Source of the DNA: Takakia lepidozioides
Lineage: Eukaryota > Streptophyta > Takakiopsida > Takakiales > Takakiaceae
NCBI GenBank assembly: GCA_030704615.1
Contig: CM060731.1
Coordinates: 54,980,221-55,044,220 of the forward strand
Length of the DNA: 64,000 bases
Reading direction: 5' to 3'
Shown here: positions 1 through 12,200 of the stretch, one piece after another
Layout of the letters: each line of letters begins with the position of its first letter
Numbering within the stretch: position 1 is the stretch's first letter
The notes under the pieces: generated by a model
What the model was told of the DNA's origin: nothing
Seen by the model: the letters and a program-made list of their open reading frames with translations, nothing else
Databases searched by the model: none
Program-made: the position numbers and the translations under genes

Positions 1-100
1 GGCTGCAACAGGGAAAATTAAACACTCACTATCAAAATCTTTGCAAATGGTCCTGTATGTCTTTGTCTCTTGATGCATCTGGGTTTGCTGGGGCATGCAG

Positions 101-219
101 GTGCTTGAAAGAGATTTGGCAGTGTTTGGTTTCTTTTCAGCTTTAGGGAGAAGCACTCGTGCCTATCTGGCAGCTAAAGGTGTGAGTGATTCAGAAGAAT
201 CGCTTGCAAGCCTACTTAG
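101..219 (+). CDS. LETM1-like exon 1 of window
   Basis: It follows the acceptor gggcatgcag and ends before gtcagt. It encodes about 39 residues beginning VLERDLAVFGFFSALGRSTR and ends with two bases of an Arg codon (phase 2). The first 100 bases of the window are the preceding intron. Confidence 0.85.
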
Positions 220-3200
220 GTCAGTGGCATTTCTTTGCATTTGTGGACTTGTAGCCTTTGCAGCATGTTCATAGAAAGAGACAGACAGACAGAGAATAAT
301 TGCATTGTTCGAAAGGAAGAAAGACTCCCACTTCTCATGTTGCTTCACTAGATGTCAATCAGGAACTTTTTATCACATACTGCTCTTGAACGCAGATAAC
401 ATGCCTTGATGAGTCAGGCTGTCATTTTAGTTGGTCACATCTTGGCAAGACCGGGCTCCCTGCTGCAGGTACCTAGAAGGTGGGAGTGTTCTGTTTTACC
501 CTCAGCTTGCAACTGTTTCCACATACCAGCTGTTTGTGGAGGTGAGTCTCAGTATTGACCTTGGTCTTTGAGGTCCTTCCAAAAATTTCTAAGGTTGCTT
601 GTCAGAAAATTCTGGACATTTGTGTGGTTTGAGGGACAGTATAGAGGGTGTATTTTCTCAGCTGCTGAGTTGGGGTTTCATGACAACCTAACACAGGATA
701 ACATCAGATGCCTCCCTGCCTTTACAGCTAAGCAGACCAAGCTGCATACACCACTTTCACATTGGTTGTGGGTATTTCATCTGGTATTGTGATCTCCCAA
801 GACCGGAGAAGAGTCTGTTAGTTGGGAATGATTTACACAATGTCACTTGTTGTTTAAGGCAGAGGTAAATGCTGTACCTGGTTACCTTGTCAGTAAGATC
901 TGAGAGGAAACAAATTTGATTTGCAGGTGGTATGTGAGGAGATGGAGTGGCTGCCATTTTATCCAGGCATTCGACGAGCGGCAGCTCACGGGGAAAATGG
1001 CAGAATGAAGTCAGGGGTTAGTAAAGCTGAGAGAAGGATGATCATTGCTGCAGCACTCCAGACATGCTCTCTGTGGGTTAATAGTTTTGTCCATCACAGC
1101 AGTTGGGTGCAGCAACAATCTGGCTTTCGGGCTGCCAAGTTTCTTTCAGTAAGGTTGGTTCCTATATACTTTTTTTAAACTGATCTTTAGTGAATCAAGT
1201 ACAGTGCTGGAATTGTCTATTTCTAGCCTGTTGTGAGAATGTGATGCGTAGAGGAAGTTGCAAACAGTGGGGACAAGGCTGGTCAGTTTCTGTTTTATAG
1301 TGAAATCATTTCTTGCTAAAGTTGTGATTTTTTTGTACATCAACAGTCAGCAACGGTTGGAAGAGTGCAACAAAACATACAATATTATGAAGCGTAGTAC
1401 AAAAGCTGATGGTCCCAGGTAAGTCAGCTTTCTGGTCGTTTTTGGTGAAGCAATGTTGCCAGGGAGCATTGGATTGCCATACAGGAGGAAAATGTATGCT
1501 TGCAGTGCTTTTCCTACAAGTACCGTCATAAAGGATGATACGCCTTTTTAAAGCTCTGTCAAGACAGTTGACCACATCTTTGCCTCGTCAACACACAACT
1601 TCTCCTTGTCTGGGCACAGGGACAGGGTAGGGGAAGTTGACAGCAAGTTGGATAGGCTGCTGTATCGGGATTTTCAAGAGAGAGCAGTGGTTGAGCAGAC
1701 CAGTAGCAGTTGGGTGGACGATGGCATGTTGTGGAACTGGGATGTTCCTGTCACAAAATCAGAGGAGCTCACATCAGAACGTATAGGCTTACAAGAGATG
1801 GAGCGGCAACTGAAGCTGTTTGATGAGGTTCTCTCTCTCTCTCTGTTTATCACTTGAATTTTTTCTCACTAGTTTCAGTTTCACTTCACATTGAACCCAA
1901 TGTCCCACAATGTTGGAACCAACAGTACCAACCCCCTTTATGTACTAGTGTCTTTTTAAAGCCACAAATGTTTTTTTGTTCTTTCTGTCTAGATATTGAT
2001 TTGCTTTCATGAGAGCTGCTTGTCAAGGACTCTATACATGTCCTTTCCTGTTGTTCTTTTGAAGTAATAATCTGCACATCCTCTAATTGATAACTGTCCT
2101 CTTGATGACTGTGGGCACTCTGGGTTTTTCGCCGCAGGAACTGCAGAGTGTTGAGATTGCATTGGGAAAACTTGAATTGTTGGTCAAAGACTCAGAAGCT
2201 TCAAGTTTAGTCTCTGGGAGGGAAAGACCTTCAACAGCTCGTGCTGACCTTGTGAGGATTCGGTTGCTCAAGAGAGAAGTAGAAGCGTTGGAGGCTTCGC
2301 TTGAACTCAAGGCTGTATTGAAGGAGGAAAGGGTGCTAAAGCAGCAGGTACTGTGTCTACCCCTCCCCTAAACTCTCTTCTTTTTTTGGAAGTGTTTTCC
2401 TGTACGGTTCTCTTTATGCAAGTTCCAGATAAGTGAGAACTGTTTACAGAAGTGAATGCAGCTTAACTAGGTCTCGCTTCTCTGTTTTTGTCTGATAGAA
2501 TGAGCTGCAGCTTCTGCTGGTTTTAAATCATGTACACTCTGATTCCAGGTGGAGGAAGAGAGTAGAAGGTTGCAACAGCAGAGATCAGCCTCACAAAACC
2601 GTGACTTAGTGGGAGAAATCCAAGACCCAAACCAAGAACCCCAAAGCAGGTTTGGTAACTCTAGCTTGCTTGTCTTGCACATGGTCATATCAGATACATG
2701 TGAATCTCGTTGTGACAGAAACAAGATGACGAACTTGATGTTTTTGCTGTTACCTTTAGTGTTACCCCTGCTAGGAGTTTCAGCTTTGAATTTTCTGTCG
2801 TGGCAGGGAGACTCAGAGAGGGCTTGTTTATGACATCATACAGCCTGTTTAGGCACCATCAAACTGCCTCTACCCAAATCTGCCTGCATACCTTTGTCAT
2901 ATCCTATAGATGTAGGGTGTTCTAAGCGGCAATCAGATGCACACCAGCTAGATAGGCAGGTCGCAGAGAAAAGGTTTCCTCAGCACATCCTCCCATGGAA
3001 GCATTTCATTATGATTGTGTATGTATGAAAACAACAAATGCACACCCAGTCATCCAAGATCTGAAAGAACTTGAAGCGTTTAACTTTCCTTAGACTCTTG
3101 CCCTTAGTAGCAATCCCAGCAATAAAAGAAGGTGAAGTGGCCTCACCTGGATCCATCACCGCCAACCAACGAACCAACAGGTTAGTGATCCCTGTGGAAC

Positions 3201-6200
3201 CCCAGGCTTCAACCACATCACACTTGTTATTGATGTCATCACTATAGTGTTGGAAACTAGACCTGTCCTCTACCTCCTAGTGATATTGACAGATAGCTTC
3301 TAGCACAAGCAGCAGTACAAAAACTGACAGCCTAAACCAACCAAAGAGTTAGTACTAACAAGAAGTGTCAGTCCTAACAAGAATGCTCCTTACTGCAAAA
3401 GAAAAGAACTTACAAAAGTAGATGCTGGACTTCTCCTCCTCCTCTCTCTGCAATCTACTAGGATAGCACATCCAAAATGCTAGAAGAAGTGCTGGGCATT
3501 GCCTCAGCCTTTCTCTTAAATCCTACATGAGTTCTCTAGAAACTTCTGGTGGCTGGAACCTTCTGGTAGAACTATCCCTAGCCGTCAAAAAACCCTAACA
3601 GAACCCTAGCTAACTAAATCTGAGCTGACTTCTAACACTCCCACTCAGCGAGGATTGAGGCTTAACCCAATCAGTTCCATGCATCTAGAATGCTTTTCTT
3701 TGGATAGAGCCTTTGTGAGTGCATCAGCTGCCATGTCCTCAGTCCTACAGTAAACCAACTCAATCTCCAAACCAATCATTTCTCTAATGAAATGATGTTT
3801 GATATCTATGTGCTTGGTCCGGGCGTGATGAACAGGATTCTTGCTCAGCTCAATGCTGCTCCTGTTATCAGCATGCACTTTCGTTGGCTGTTCTTGACTG
3901 AAGCCAAGTTCACCAAGAAGCCTTCGAATCCAAATGGCTTCTTTAGCTGCATGAGTCAGAGCCATATACTCTGACTCAGTCGAGGATAGAGCAGTGGTCT
4001 GCTGTCTTTTGCTGCTCCAGCTCACAGCACCTCCACTCATTACAAAGCAGTAGGCAGATATGGATCTCCTCTCATCTGTGTCTCCTGCCCAATCTGCATC
4101 ACTGTATCCTTCTAGTGATGCTCCAGTGTCCTGCTTGTTGTAAGTTAGACATGTATCCGCAGTCCCTTTCAAATATCTAATCACCCTCTTGAGTGCTTTC
4201 CAATGCTGAGGTCCTGGGTTGTGCATGAACTTACTAAGCATTCCCACTGCATAGGCAATGTCTGGCCTGGTGCCAATCATTGCATACATCAGAGATCCCA
4301 TGGCTTGCTGATATGGAACCTTAGCCATTTCCTCAATCTCACTTGGAGATTTTGGCTCCATTTCCTTACTCAGCTTGCAGCCGGTTTCCAATGGTGTTGG
4401 TGCTGGTTTGCAGTCCTGCATACCAAACTTCGCAACAACATTCCTGACATACCTCTCTTGGCTCAACTTTATAGTTCTCGCCTTCCTGTCCCTCAGAATC
4501 TGAATTCCAAGTAGGTAGTTCACGGCTCCAAGATCAACCATCTCAAAGGTTTCACTCAAATCATGCTTCTGCCTGCGCATGGTATCCTTGTTGTCGCTGA
4601 TCAGTAGCAGGTCATCCACATATAGTGCTATTATCATGACACCTGATGTCATGTAGTAAATGCTCTGATCAGCTGTACTCCTTACAAAACCTTGGCCTGT
4701 CAAGTAGCTATTGATCTTCTCATACCATGTCCTCGATGCCTTTTTGAGTCCATATAACGATTTCTTGAGCCGACACACCTTATCACCTTCTTGGAAGCCT
4801 TCTGGTTGTTTCATGTAGATCTCCTCCTGGAGATCCCCATTCAAGAATGCAGTCTTCACGTCCATGTGTTCTATCTCCCAGTCATGCTTCGCTGCCAATG
4901 CCATGATGAGTTGTGAAGTGACATACTTCCAACTCAGTCTACTCTTACCATGAGTAGCCAATGCAGTTTCCACCATGTCATAACTCTTTGGCAAGGTGCC
5001 AAACAAGGTCATGATCTGAAGTGATTCAGTCATGGGTTCTCCCGCATCAATTATCTCCAGAACGGAGGTGTTGGAGGTGTCAAGGCTATAGCCCTTGCAC
5101 GGCACTCTGAGAACAGAAAGGGACGGGTAGCTCAGTGGTAGAGCACCCCACCGGTATGGGGGAGGTCCTAGGTTCAATCCCTAGCCTGACCATACGCCAG
5201 TGGTTTTCCAACATGGTATCAGAGCCAAGGTTGGGGCGGTGGTCAGAATGGGTGGGCATCAGCTTTAAGGGCTATGCCTTGAGGGGGAGTGTTGGAGGTG
5301 TCAAGGCTATAGCCCTTGCACGGCACTCTGAGAACAGAAAGGGACGGGTAGCTCAGTGGTAGAGCACCCCACCGGAATGGGGGAGGTCCTAGGTTCAATC
5401 CCTAGCCTGACCATACGCCAGTGGTTTTCCAACATATAGCAGGTCATACTAGCAGATGAGTGGTAAGGAGGTCAGCTATTTTAGCCAGCATTAGGCAGAC
5501 GTTTCAGGCAGCAGCAAGCACTTATTTCAGTCCATGCTCCAGAGGGAGGGGGTGCTGGACTCCTCACACCCGTTTCCAGTAAGAAGGTATTACTGGAGCT
5601 ATTTGCTCAAGCAAGTCCACGCGTAGTAGCCCTTAGCTTGCAATTGTATTCACACAATTAGAGTAGAGTAGTGAAGAGTTTACATGGAAAACCCCAATTA
5701 GTCATTCCATTTTCCCGTTTTCTTGTGGACAAATTTCTTAACAGAAAAATGGGACCAGGGCAATCCTTGAGTTGTGTTATGAGGGACTTGGCCACATTCA
5801 GGAAAGAGAGAGAGAGAGAGAGAGAGGAAATGTACTCATAAGGCATTGTTTGCCTTGTGCTTGCGGCCATAGACCTCACTCCCAGTTTGGGCAGAACAAG
5901 AGGGAACAGACTCTGCCTTTGTGTAGTGGGACTTACATTGATACGAACAATTTGTTCAGGCTTTCCAGATTTCCCCTAAAAATCCCTTCACACAAGCATC
6001 AATCTGCTGTCAGTAATCTGTCCAGCAGGTAGACCCCAAGAGGGTCAGTGCCAGGGTTTTTTTTCTACTTTTCCAAAATCGCCACAAGGGCCACATGGAA
6101 ATTCTATCCAGCACCCATGTGGCGAGAATAACAAGGTGGCAGGGTTAGAAAAGTGGCTATATAATAGGTGTCACATTTTAACAGGTCCACGCAGGAAAAA

Positions 6201-9200
6201 TCTGTCTCCTGATATTTAGCCACGGGCGCTTTCTGGCAATTTTTTTGATTTTGACTCCCATCATTCCTCTGTAATAATAGCTGACCCATTTTCCAGGTCG
6301 AAGCTGGCTATTTCTTGCCAGATTTAAAAACACTGGTCAGTGCTTCAGGCTCAGCCTCGAGGTTTGCAAGTTGGTGAACAGAGGTGCAGGGACTATGTTC
6401 TTGATAGTCCTGAAGAGGGTTGCTCTCTGACGAGAATACCATGGACATAAAACAATGGATATTGTCTTCAGGCCGGCCACACATCGGGCTTTGACAATAT
6501 CCCTTTCCTCTCTACATCTGTTTTCTGTTCAAGTGAGTTAAAATTTCAGTCTAGTGCTGAGGGTAGGTAGGCCCTTCAGGCATCCTTAAGGTCCTCCTCA
6601 CCCATGTCTGAAACAAGTTCAGGGAAGTTTTATGCCTATCTGCATTTGTTCGGACATTCTTCATGCTTCCGCCATGACCTTCGCTTCAGCCTTGTCTAGC
6701 AGGGACAGTTCTTCCTGCCTAATATTCAGGTATTTGAAAATTGCCTCTACCCTTCACCGTCAGAACTTAGCCTGTATAACAGGATGGTCTTACTTCCAAG
6801 TAAGAAAAGAAAGAGATAGGGCTTGTCAAGAAAGGATCTGTCTATTCCAGACTAGATCTATATATGATGAAATACAGGTTTGCCTCCCATCTTAGACTTA
6901 CCACAGGTAGGCAGATTGCATCATGATTTTTCATGAACTGCTATACTGCACCATGATAGAGAGTTGGAGATAGCTCTGTGCAATGCAGATTGCTGCTATG
7001 TCACCCAGCTTTGTATTGTAATTTGTTTTGTGGCAACACCTCTTTTAAGTCATCGCAAACTTACCACATATTTGGTTTGCAGGAAACTTGATCATAGAAC
7101 TCAGAGCTTGGACAGCTTAGGTTCTGGACGTAAGCTCATGATAACTTACCTCATGTTGATGTATAGTGACTATGCACTATATCACTAACCTAGCACATGG
7201 AAATGCTTAAAAGTATAGGTTAGATCCCTGTAGAGGGGCAACCCGCTGTTATGGTTATTCTTTCCTGAGGTGCTCTCATAGGTAGTGAAACCATAACGCT
7301 GGTTGCTCACTGCAAGTAAACAGCCTTCTCATATTTTCGAAACAACTCCATATCCAGCACTGTGATTTCAGACAAGAACTCAAAATAGACGAGTGGCCTT
7401 CACCTGCACCAGTCCCAAAATCCACCACAAGCATATGATGTGGGTTGTTGAGGATGTATGAGGTGAATGGCAGGCCCTCTTACGTGCGTCAGCTCTCCAA
7501 AATGAACCAATAACTATCATGTCCAATCACAGACGAAGCCCACTTGGGTACAAACATGCAAGGGATTCAAATTGAGTAGATCACTTGAGCCCAAAACCAC
7601 CTGAAGTGTCCGTGTTGGAAGGGACTGAAATTTTCAACATGGGGGAAGGCATGATCACTGGTACCGCAGGAAGACAGTGCCTAGAAGATACCTTAAAGTC
7701 TCTTCTTGTGAGAAGATGTGACAGTTTCACTCTTTTGTCCTTTTCCTGTTTTTATGACAGTTGGTCATTGTTATACATGAGTTAGTTGATTTGTCTTGTT
7801 GTTGTTCTGGAAAGTGGTGGCTGTATGCCCTAGCTGTCATGTATGCAATAGTAGATGGTGGAAGACACAAAGCCGTAATTCCACTCTTTAAAGTAGAACA
7901 AAATAGACTATTGAAGTAGAAAAAGATATGTGCTGCTTTCAAAAGCGTTAGAGAATGTCCATTGTTTGCCGTAGCCTTGTGGCCATTGACCTCACGCCCA
8001 GTTTGAGCGGAACACAAAGGGACAGAAACTACCTTTGTAAAGGGCTAACGCCGGTAGTATGACTTACTGTGAAACAAACAATAGATCCAAGTGTTCCAGA
8101 TTACCTCTAGAAATCCCTTCACACAAACATCAATCTGCTGTGTGTGATTTGCCCAATACTCAGACCCCAAAAGTGCTTGGCTATTGGCTCAGCCTCGAGA
8201 TTTTCGAAGTTGGCAAACAGAGGTAGAGGAACAATTCCCTTGATGGATTTGGAGAGGGTATCTCTCTGGTGAGAGTGCCCAGGGAATCAGAAAGTGGATA
8301 TTGTCTTCAGGTTGCTCATACACCGGGCATTTGCAATCCCCCTTTCCTCTCTGCATCTGTTTGCTGTTCAAAGGTAGGCTTCCCACCCTGAGGTTAAATT
8401 TCAGTCGAGTGCTGAGAGTAGGTAGACCCTTTAGGTCATCCATGATGGCCTCACCCATTGCACAGACTGGAAACAAGTTCAGGGAAGTTTTCTGCCTTAC
8501 TTCATTTTCATCAGACAATTTACTGGCAACAGACATGGCTTTTGACACTATAGCTTCTAAGGGAGATTCATCCAGAAGGGCAATCCTGCTTCCAAGATAT
8601 ACAGTCTATTAACTTAGGATATCTGGTATTAGTCATATAGAGTCCATTAACTTAGGATATCTATTATTAGTCATACTTTGCAGCTGACCCCACCATCTGA
8701 CCATGAATTTATCTCATCGGGAGCTTAAGGCAGGAATGCCAAACTCACCCCGAACAGCCACATTAGCTGTTTTGGAGCATGCTGACATGCACTCTTGAGC
8801 ACCCCCACTTGAATGGATTCTAGAGATTGTACTCATAAGACGTTGTTTGCCGTAGCCTTGTGGCCATTGACCCGCCCAGTTTGAGCGGGAACAAAAGGGA
8901 CAGAACCTACCTCTGTCAGGGGCTGACGTTGGTAGTGTCACTTACCATCATATATAGAATTAATCCGGGTTTCCAAATATCCTCTAGAAATCCCTTCACA
9001 CAAGCATCAATCTGCTGTGTGTGATTTGCCCAAAAACTAGGCCTCAGGAGGGCCTGGGCTTTTGGCTCAGCCTCGAGACTTTCAAAATTGTTAAACAGGG
9101 GAACAGGCACAATTCCCTTGATAGAGTTGAAGAGAGCGTCTCTTTGGTGAGAGAACCCCGGACAGTGTATCAGAAAGTGAATACTGTCTTCAGATTGCCC

Positions 9201-12200
9201 ACACAGCGGGCAATTGCACTCTCCCTTTCCTCTCTGCTTCTGTTTGCTGTTCAAAGGTAGGCTTCCTGCCCTGAGTTTAAATTTCAGTCTAGTGCCGAGA
9301 GTGGGTAGACCCTTGAGGTCATCCAAGATGTCCTCCCCCATGTCACTGACTGGAAACAAGTTCAGGGAAGTTTTCTGCCTAACTTCATTTTCATCAGACA
9401 ATCTCATGGCAACAGACATAGCTGAGGACACTACAGCCTCTAAGTCAGATTTATCCAGCTGGGTCAAGGCTTGCGGATCCAGGTCCAGGTCCTTGAGAAC
9501 CTCTTCTACTCTCTTCTGCCAGGACTTAGCCTGTTTGACAGGGCGGTCCTGTTTCCAAGATATAGAGTCGATTAACTTAGGATATCTGGTGTTGGGCATA
9601 TGTTGCAGCTGACCCCACCATCTGACCTTGAATTCATCTCGTCGGGAGCTTAAGGACGGAATGCCAAACTCACCCCGAACAGCCACATTGGCTGTTTTGG
9701 AGCTTGCTGACATACACTCCTTAAGCACCCCTACTTGAATGGATTCTAGAGACTTAGCCTGGTTGGAGTTATCAACCCATATAGCAGATCCGTACTCCAA
9801 GGCAGGTCTAATAACGCGACAAAGCATGGTTTTCTTAACCTCAGAGTTGACCCCTCTGCAGTGGAAAAATTTAGTGAGCCCCAGAGCTTTGCCCTTGCCA
9901 GTTTGAACAACTTTCCGGATATGTGCATCCCAATTACATTTGGAGGAAAACTCAACGCCCAGGTAAGTGTAGGAAGGGAGGACCGGGATCTCTTGGCTAC
10001 CCCACTGCCACTTAAGATCACTTCCTCCCTCTCCTCTGTCGTTGAATGCTACCACTGCACATTTGCTGACATTAGCCTCTAGCCCCCAAAGATAAAAGTA
10101 TCTCTTCGCGGGCTGGTATGGTGGTATCACCCACCCTTAACCCAAATCCCTCACTTTCCACATCCTCGAGGAGTTGATTGATGAAAACATTGAAGAGCAG
10201 AGGGGAGAGAGTACATCCTTGAGCTACACCTTGGTCTATGTCAAAGAAGTTGGACTTCTGTCCGTTAACAGTGAAACAGCTTTTGGTGTGGGCATACAAG
10301 TTGTGGACAACTCTCCACATCTTTCCCTTGATCCCACAAGACCAGAGGCGGAACCATAGGCCATCTCTCCACACTGTGTCATAAGCCTTTTTGACATCTA
10401 GGAAAAAAACATAAGTGGGTTTCCCTTCTTTTTTCCTTCCCTGGATAATCTGGCTTAGAGTGAAGATATGATCCACACAGCCCTTTCGCCGAAAGCCAGC
10501 TTGGCCTTCGTGGAAACAACCTCTAGACTCCAGATCAACCTCGAGACGAGTACTTATAACTCTGCAGAATGTCTTGCCAACAGCATTGAGGAGCGTGATG
10601 CCACGGTAGTTCCCGGTTCTTCTGTCACCCTTCTTGTATAGATTGACAATGACCCCCTGTCGCCAGCGAAAGGGGATCATTTCAGTCTTCCAGATAAGGT
10701 TAAAGAGGAGAACTAGGGCCTCTATCATGGGATCGCCACCGTGCTTGATAAGCTCGTTGACAATACCATCAGGTCCACCAGCTTTATATCCATTTAAATG
10801 TTCAATTGCTTCCACAATCTCAGAAGAACTAATGGGAGCATTATAAGCCATTGAAATATACTCCAGTTCATCAGGGCTGTTTTGAATCATAGGAACAGTT
10901 TTTCCAACTGTGTCCCTCCATTCAGCAGAAGACCCCTCACTGTTAGACCTAGAAGTTCTGCCAAGGATACTGTAGTGAGTTTCAAAGGTTTTGACAATGT
11001 CAACCGATGAAGTCACCACTGCACCTTTAGTAGTCTTCAGAGCTTGTACTTGCTGACCGTTTTTCGGCTTGTACAAACGTTGAAGGGCCAACCAGAATTT
11101 CTTATCATTACCACCATGGTGGTTTGAGTTTATTTCACTGTATAACTTGTCCCAGTATAATTTCTTCTGAGACCTAACAAGCTGATTGATATCTTTACGG
11201 AGCTGGTAGTACCTCGCCCACAATTCTCTGTTGGTTTCCAAATTGCAGCACTCTTTATAGAGGGCTCGTCTCTCAGCTATCTTGAGTTTAATCTCATTGG
11301 TCCACAAATTAACTGCTCTACCGCAGACAATTAGTTTCCTCCCAATGATCTTGTCAGCCATGGAGGAAACGAAACTCTCCCAAGAGTCGTCACCTCTTGT
11401 CCTGTTATTCAAGGTCAAAAGCTGAAGCTCTTCTAGACAGTTAATTAACCGTCTGCCATTAGAATTCAGCTCGTCCTCACCAAAAGGTCCAATGATATCG
11501 TCCTGATGGATCCCTTTGCCCACCCGGGCATTGAAGCCCCCCAATAGTACCACCTGACCTTTGGCAAGGAACGAAGCACAGTCCAGCTTTACATCTTCGA
11601 AGGCTTTGTCTGCGTCAGCACTAAGGGTCCCCTCTGTGGGCATGTAAACACAACCCACAAAGAGGTCCTTTGTACTCATGCCGCCCTTCAGATTCAGTTT
11701 TAGCCAGATACTATGCTCGTACCTCAAACCCTTGTTGATAATTTCACAATTGTCAAACAAGAAATCACGGACAAAGAATCCAACCCCTTTTTGACCGCGT
11801 TTGGCAGAGGCTGCCTTGAGAGTACACATCTTACCTGCCCATTTATAACCATTGACATCTCCAACCAGTTTATCCGACATTTCCCATGTTTCTTGCCCAG
11901 CACAGATATGAATATCATTAGTCCGAAGAACTTGTCCCACTTCGAGTTGTTTCCTTTGGTTGGTCAACCCTGAGAAGTTGAAACAGCCGCAAGCCAGCCC
12001 CTTGCATGTGAATTGTTTGTCGTCTAGGTAGCTTGTGATTGCTCCTGGACGGCCAACCGTTCTGCAAAGGGGGGACAGTTACCCCATGTGTAGATTTTGC
12101 TCGTCTTGTGTAAACTTTGAGAATTGGTAAACCATTCAGGGTACCAAATCTTTCAGTTACACGACGCACAGGCTCCACACACATAGGGGCAGATTGTCCG

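Larger units (their letters stand above)
5069..5434 (+). mobile_element. TRIM (miniature LTR retrotransposon), 366 bp
   Basis: Two direct LTRs of 145 bp (5069-5213 and 5290-5434) start TGTTGGAGG, end TTCCAACA, and differ at one base (T against A in the anticodon-loop equivalent). The internal region is only 76 bp. It begins with the PBS TGGTATCAGAGCC, complementary to the 3' end of initiator tRNA-Met, and ends with the purine tract GAGGGGGAG. It has no coding capacity. This is the layout of a terminal-repeat retrotransposon in miniature. The 144/145 LTR identity suggests a recent insertion. The left flank GGAGG does not match the right flank TATAG, so it is not a simple insertion. Confidence 0.85.
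3243..5439 (-). mobile_element. Composite copia/TRIM insertion with TATAG duplication
   Basis: A five-base repeat TATAG lies at 3243-3247 and at 5435-5439. Between them, 3248-5434 begins TGTTGG and ends CCAACA, the terminal inverted bases of LTR elements. The left part is the 3' end of a minus-strand copia element. The right part is a plus-strand TRIM. The outer ends therefore belong to two different elements, but the 5-bp duplication is the size copia-type integrases make. Either one composite cDNA integrated, or the TRIM replaced the 5' part of the copia element and TATAG is chance. Confidence 0.65.

Noticed and set aside
2702-2832. Possible extra exon downstream of exon 7
   Set aside because: The plus-strand frame through MFLLLPLVLPLLGVS is simply read-through of exon 7 into the intron; no donor gives a usable phase.
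5121-5192. A functional tRNA-Thr gene
   Set aside because: Position 33 is C instead of U, the acceptor has a mismatch, and the sequence lies within LTRs; treated as tRNA-like.
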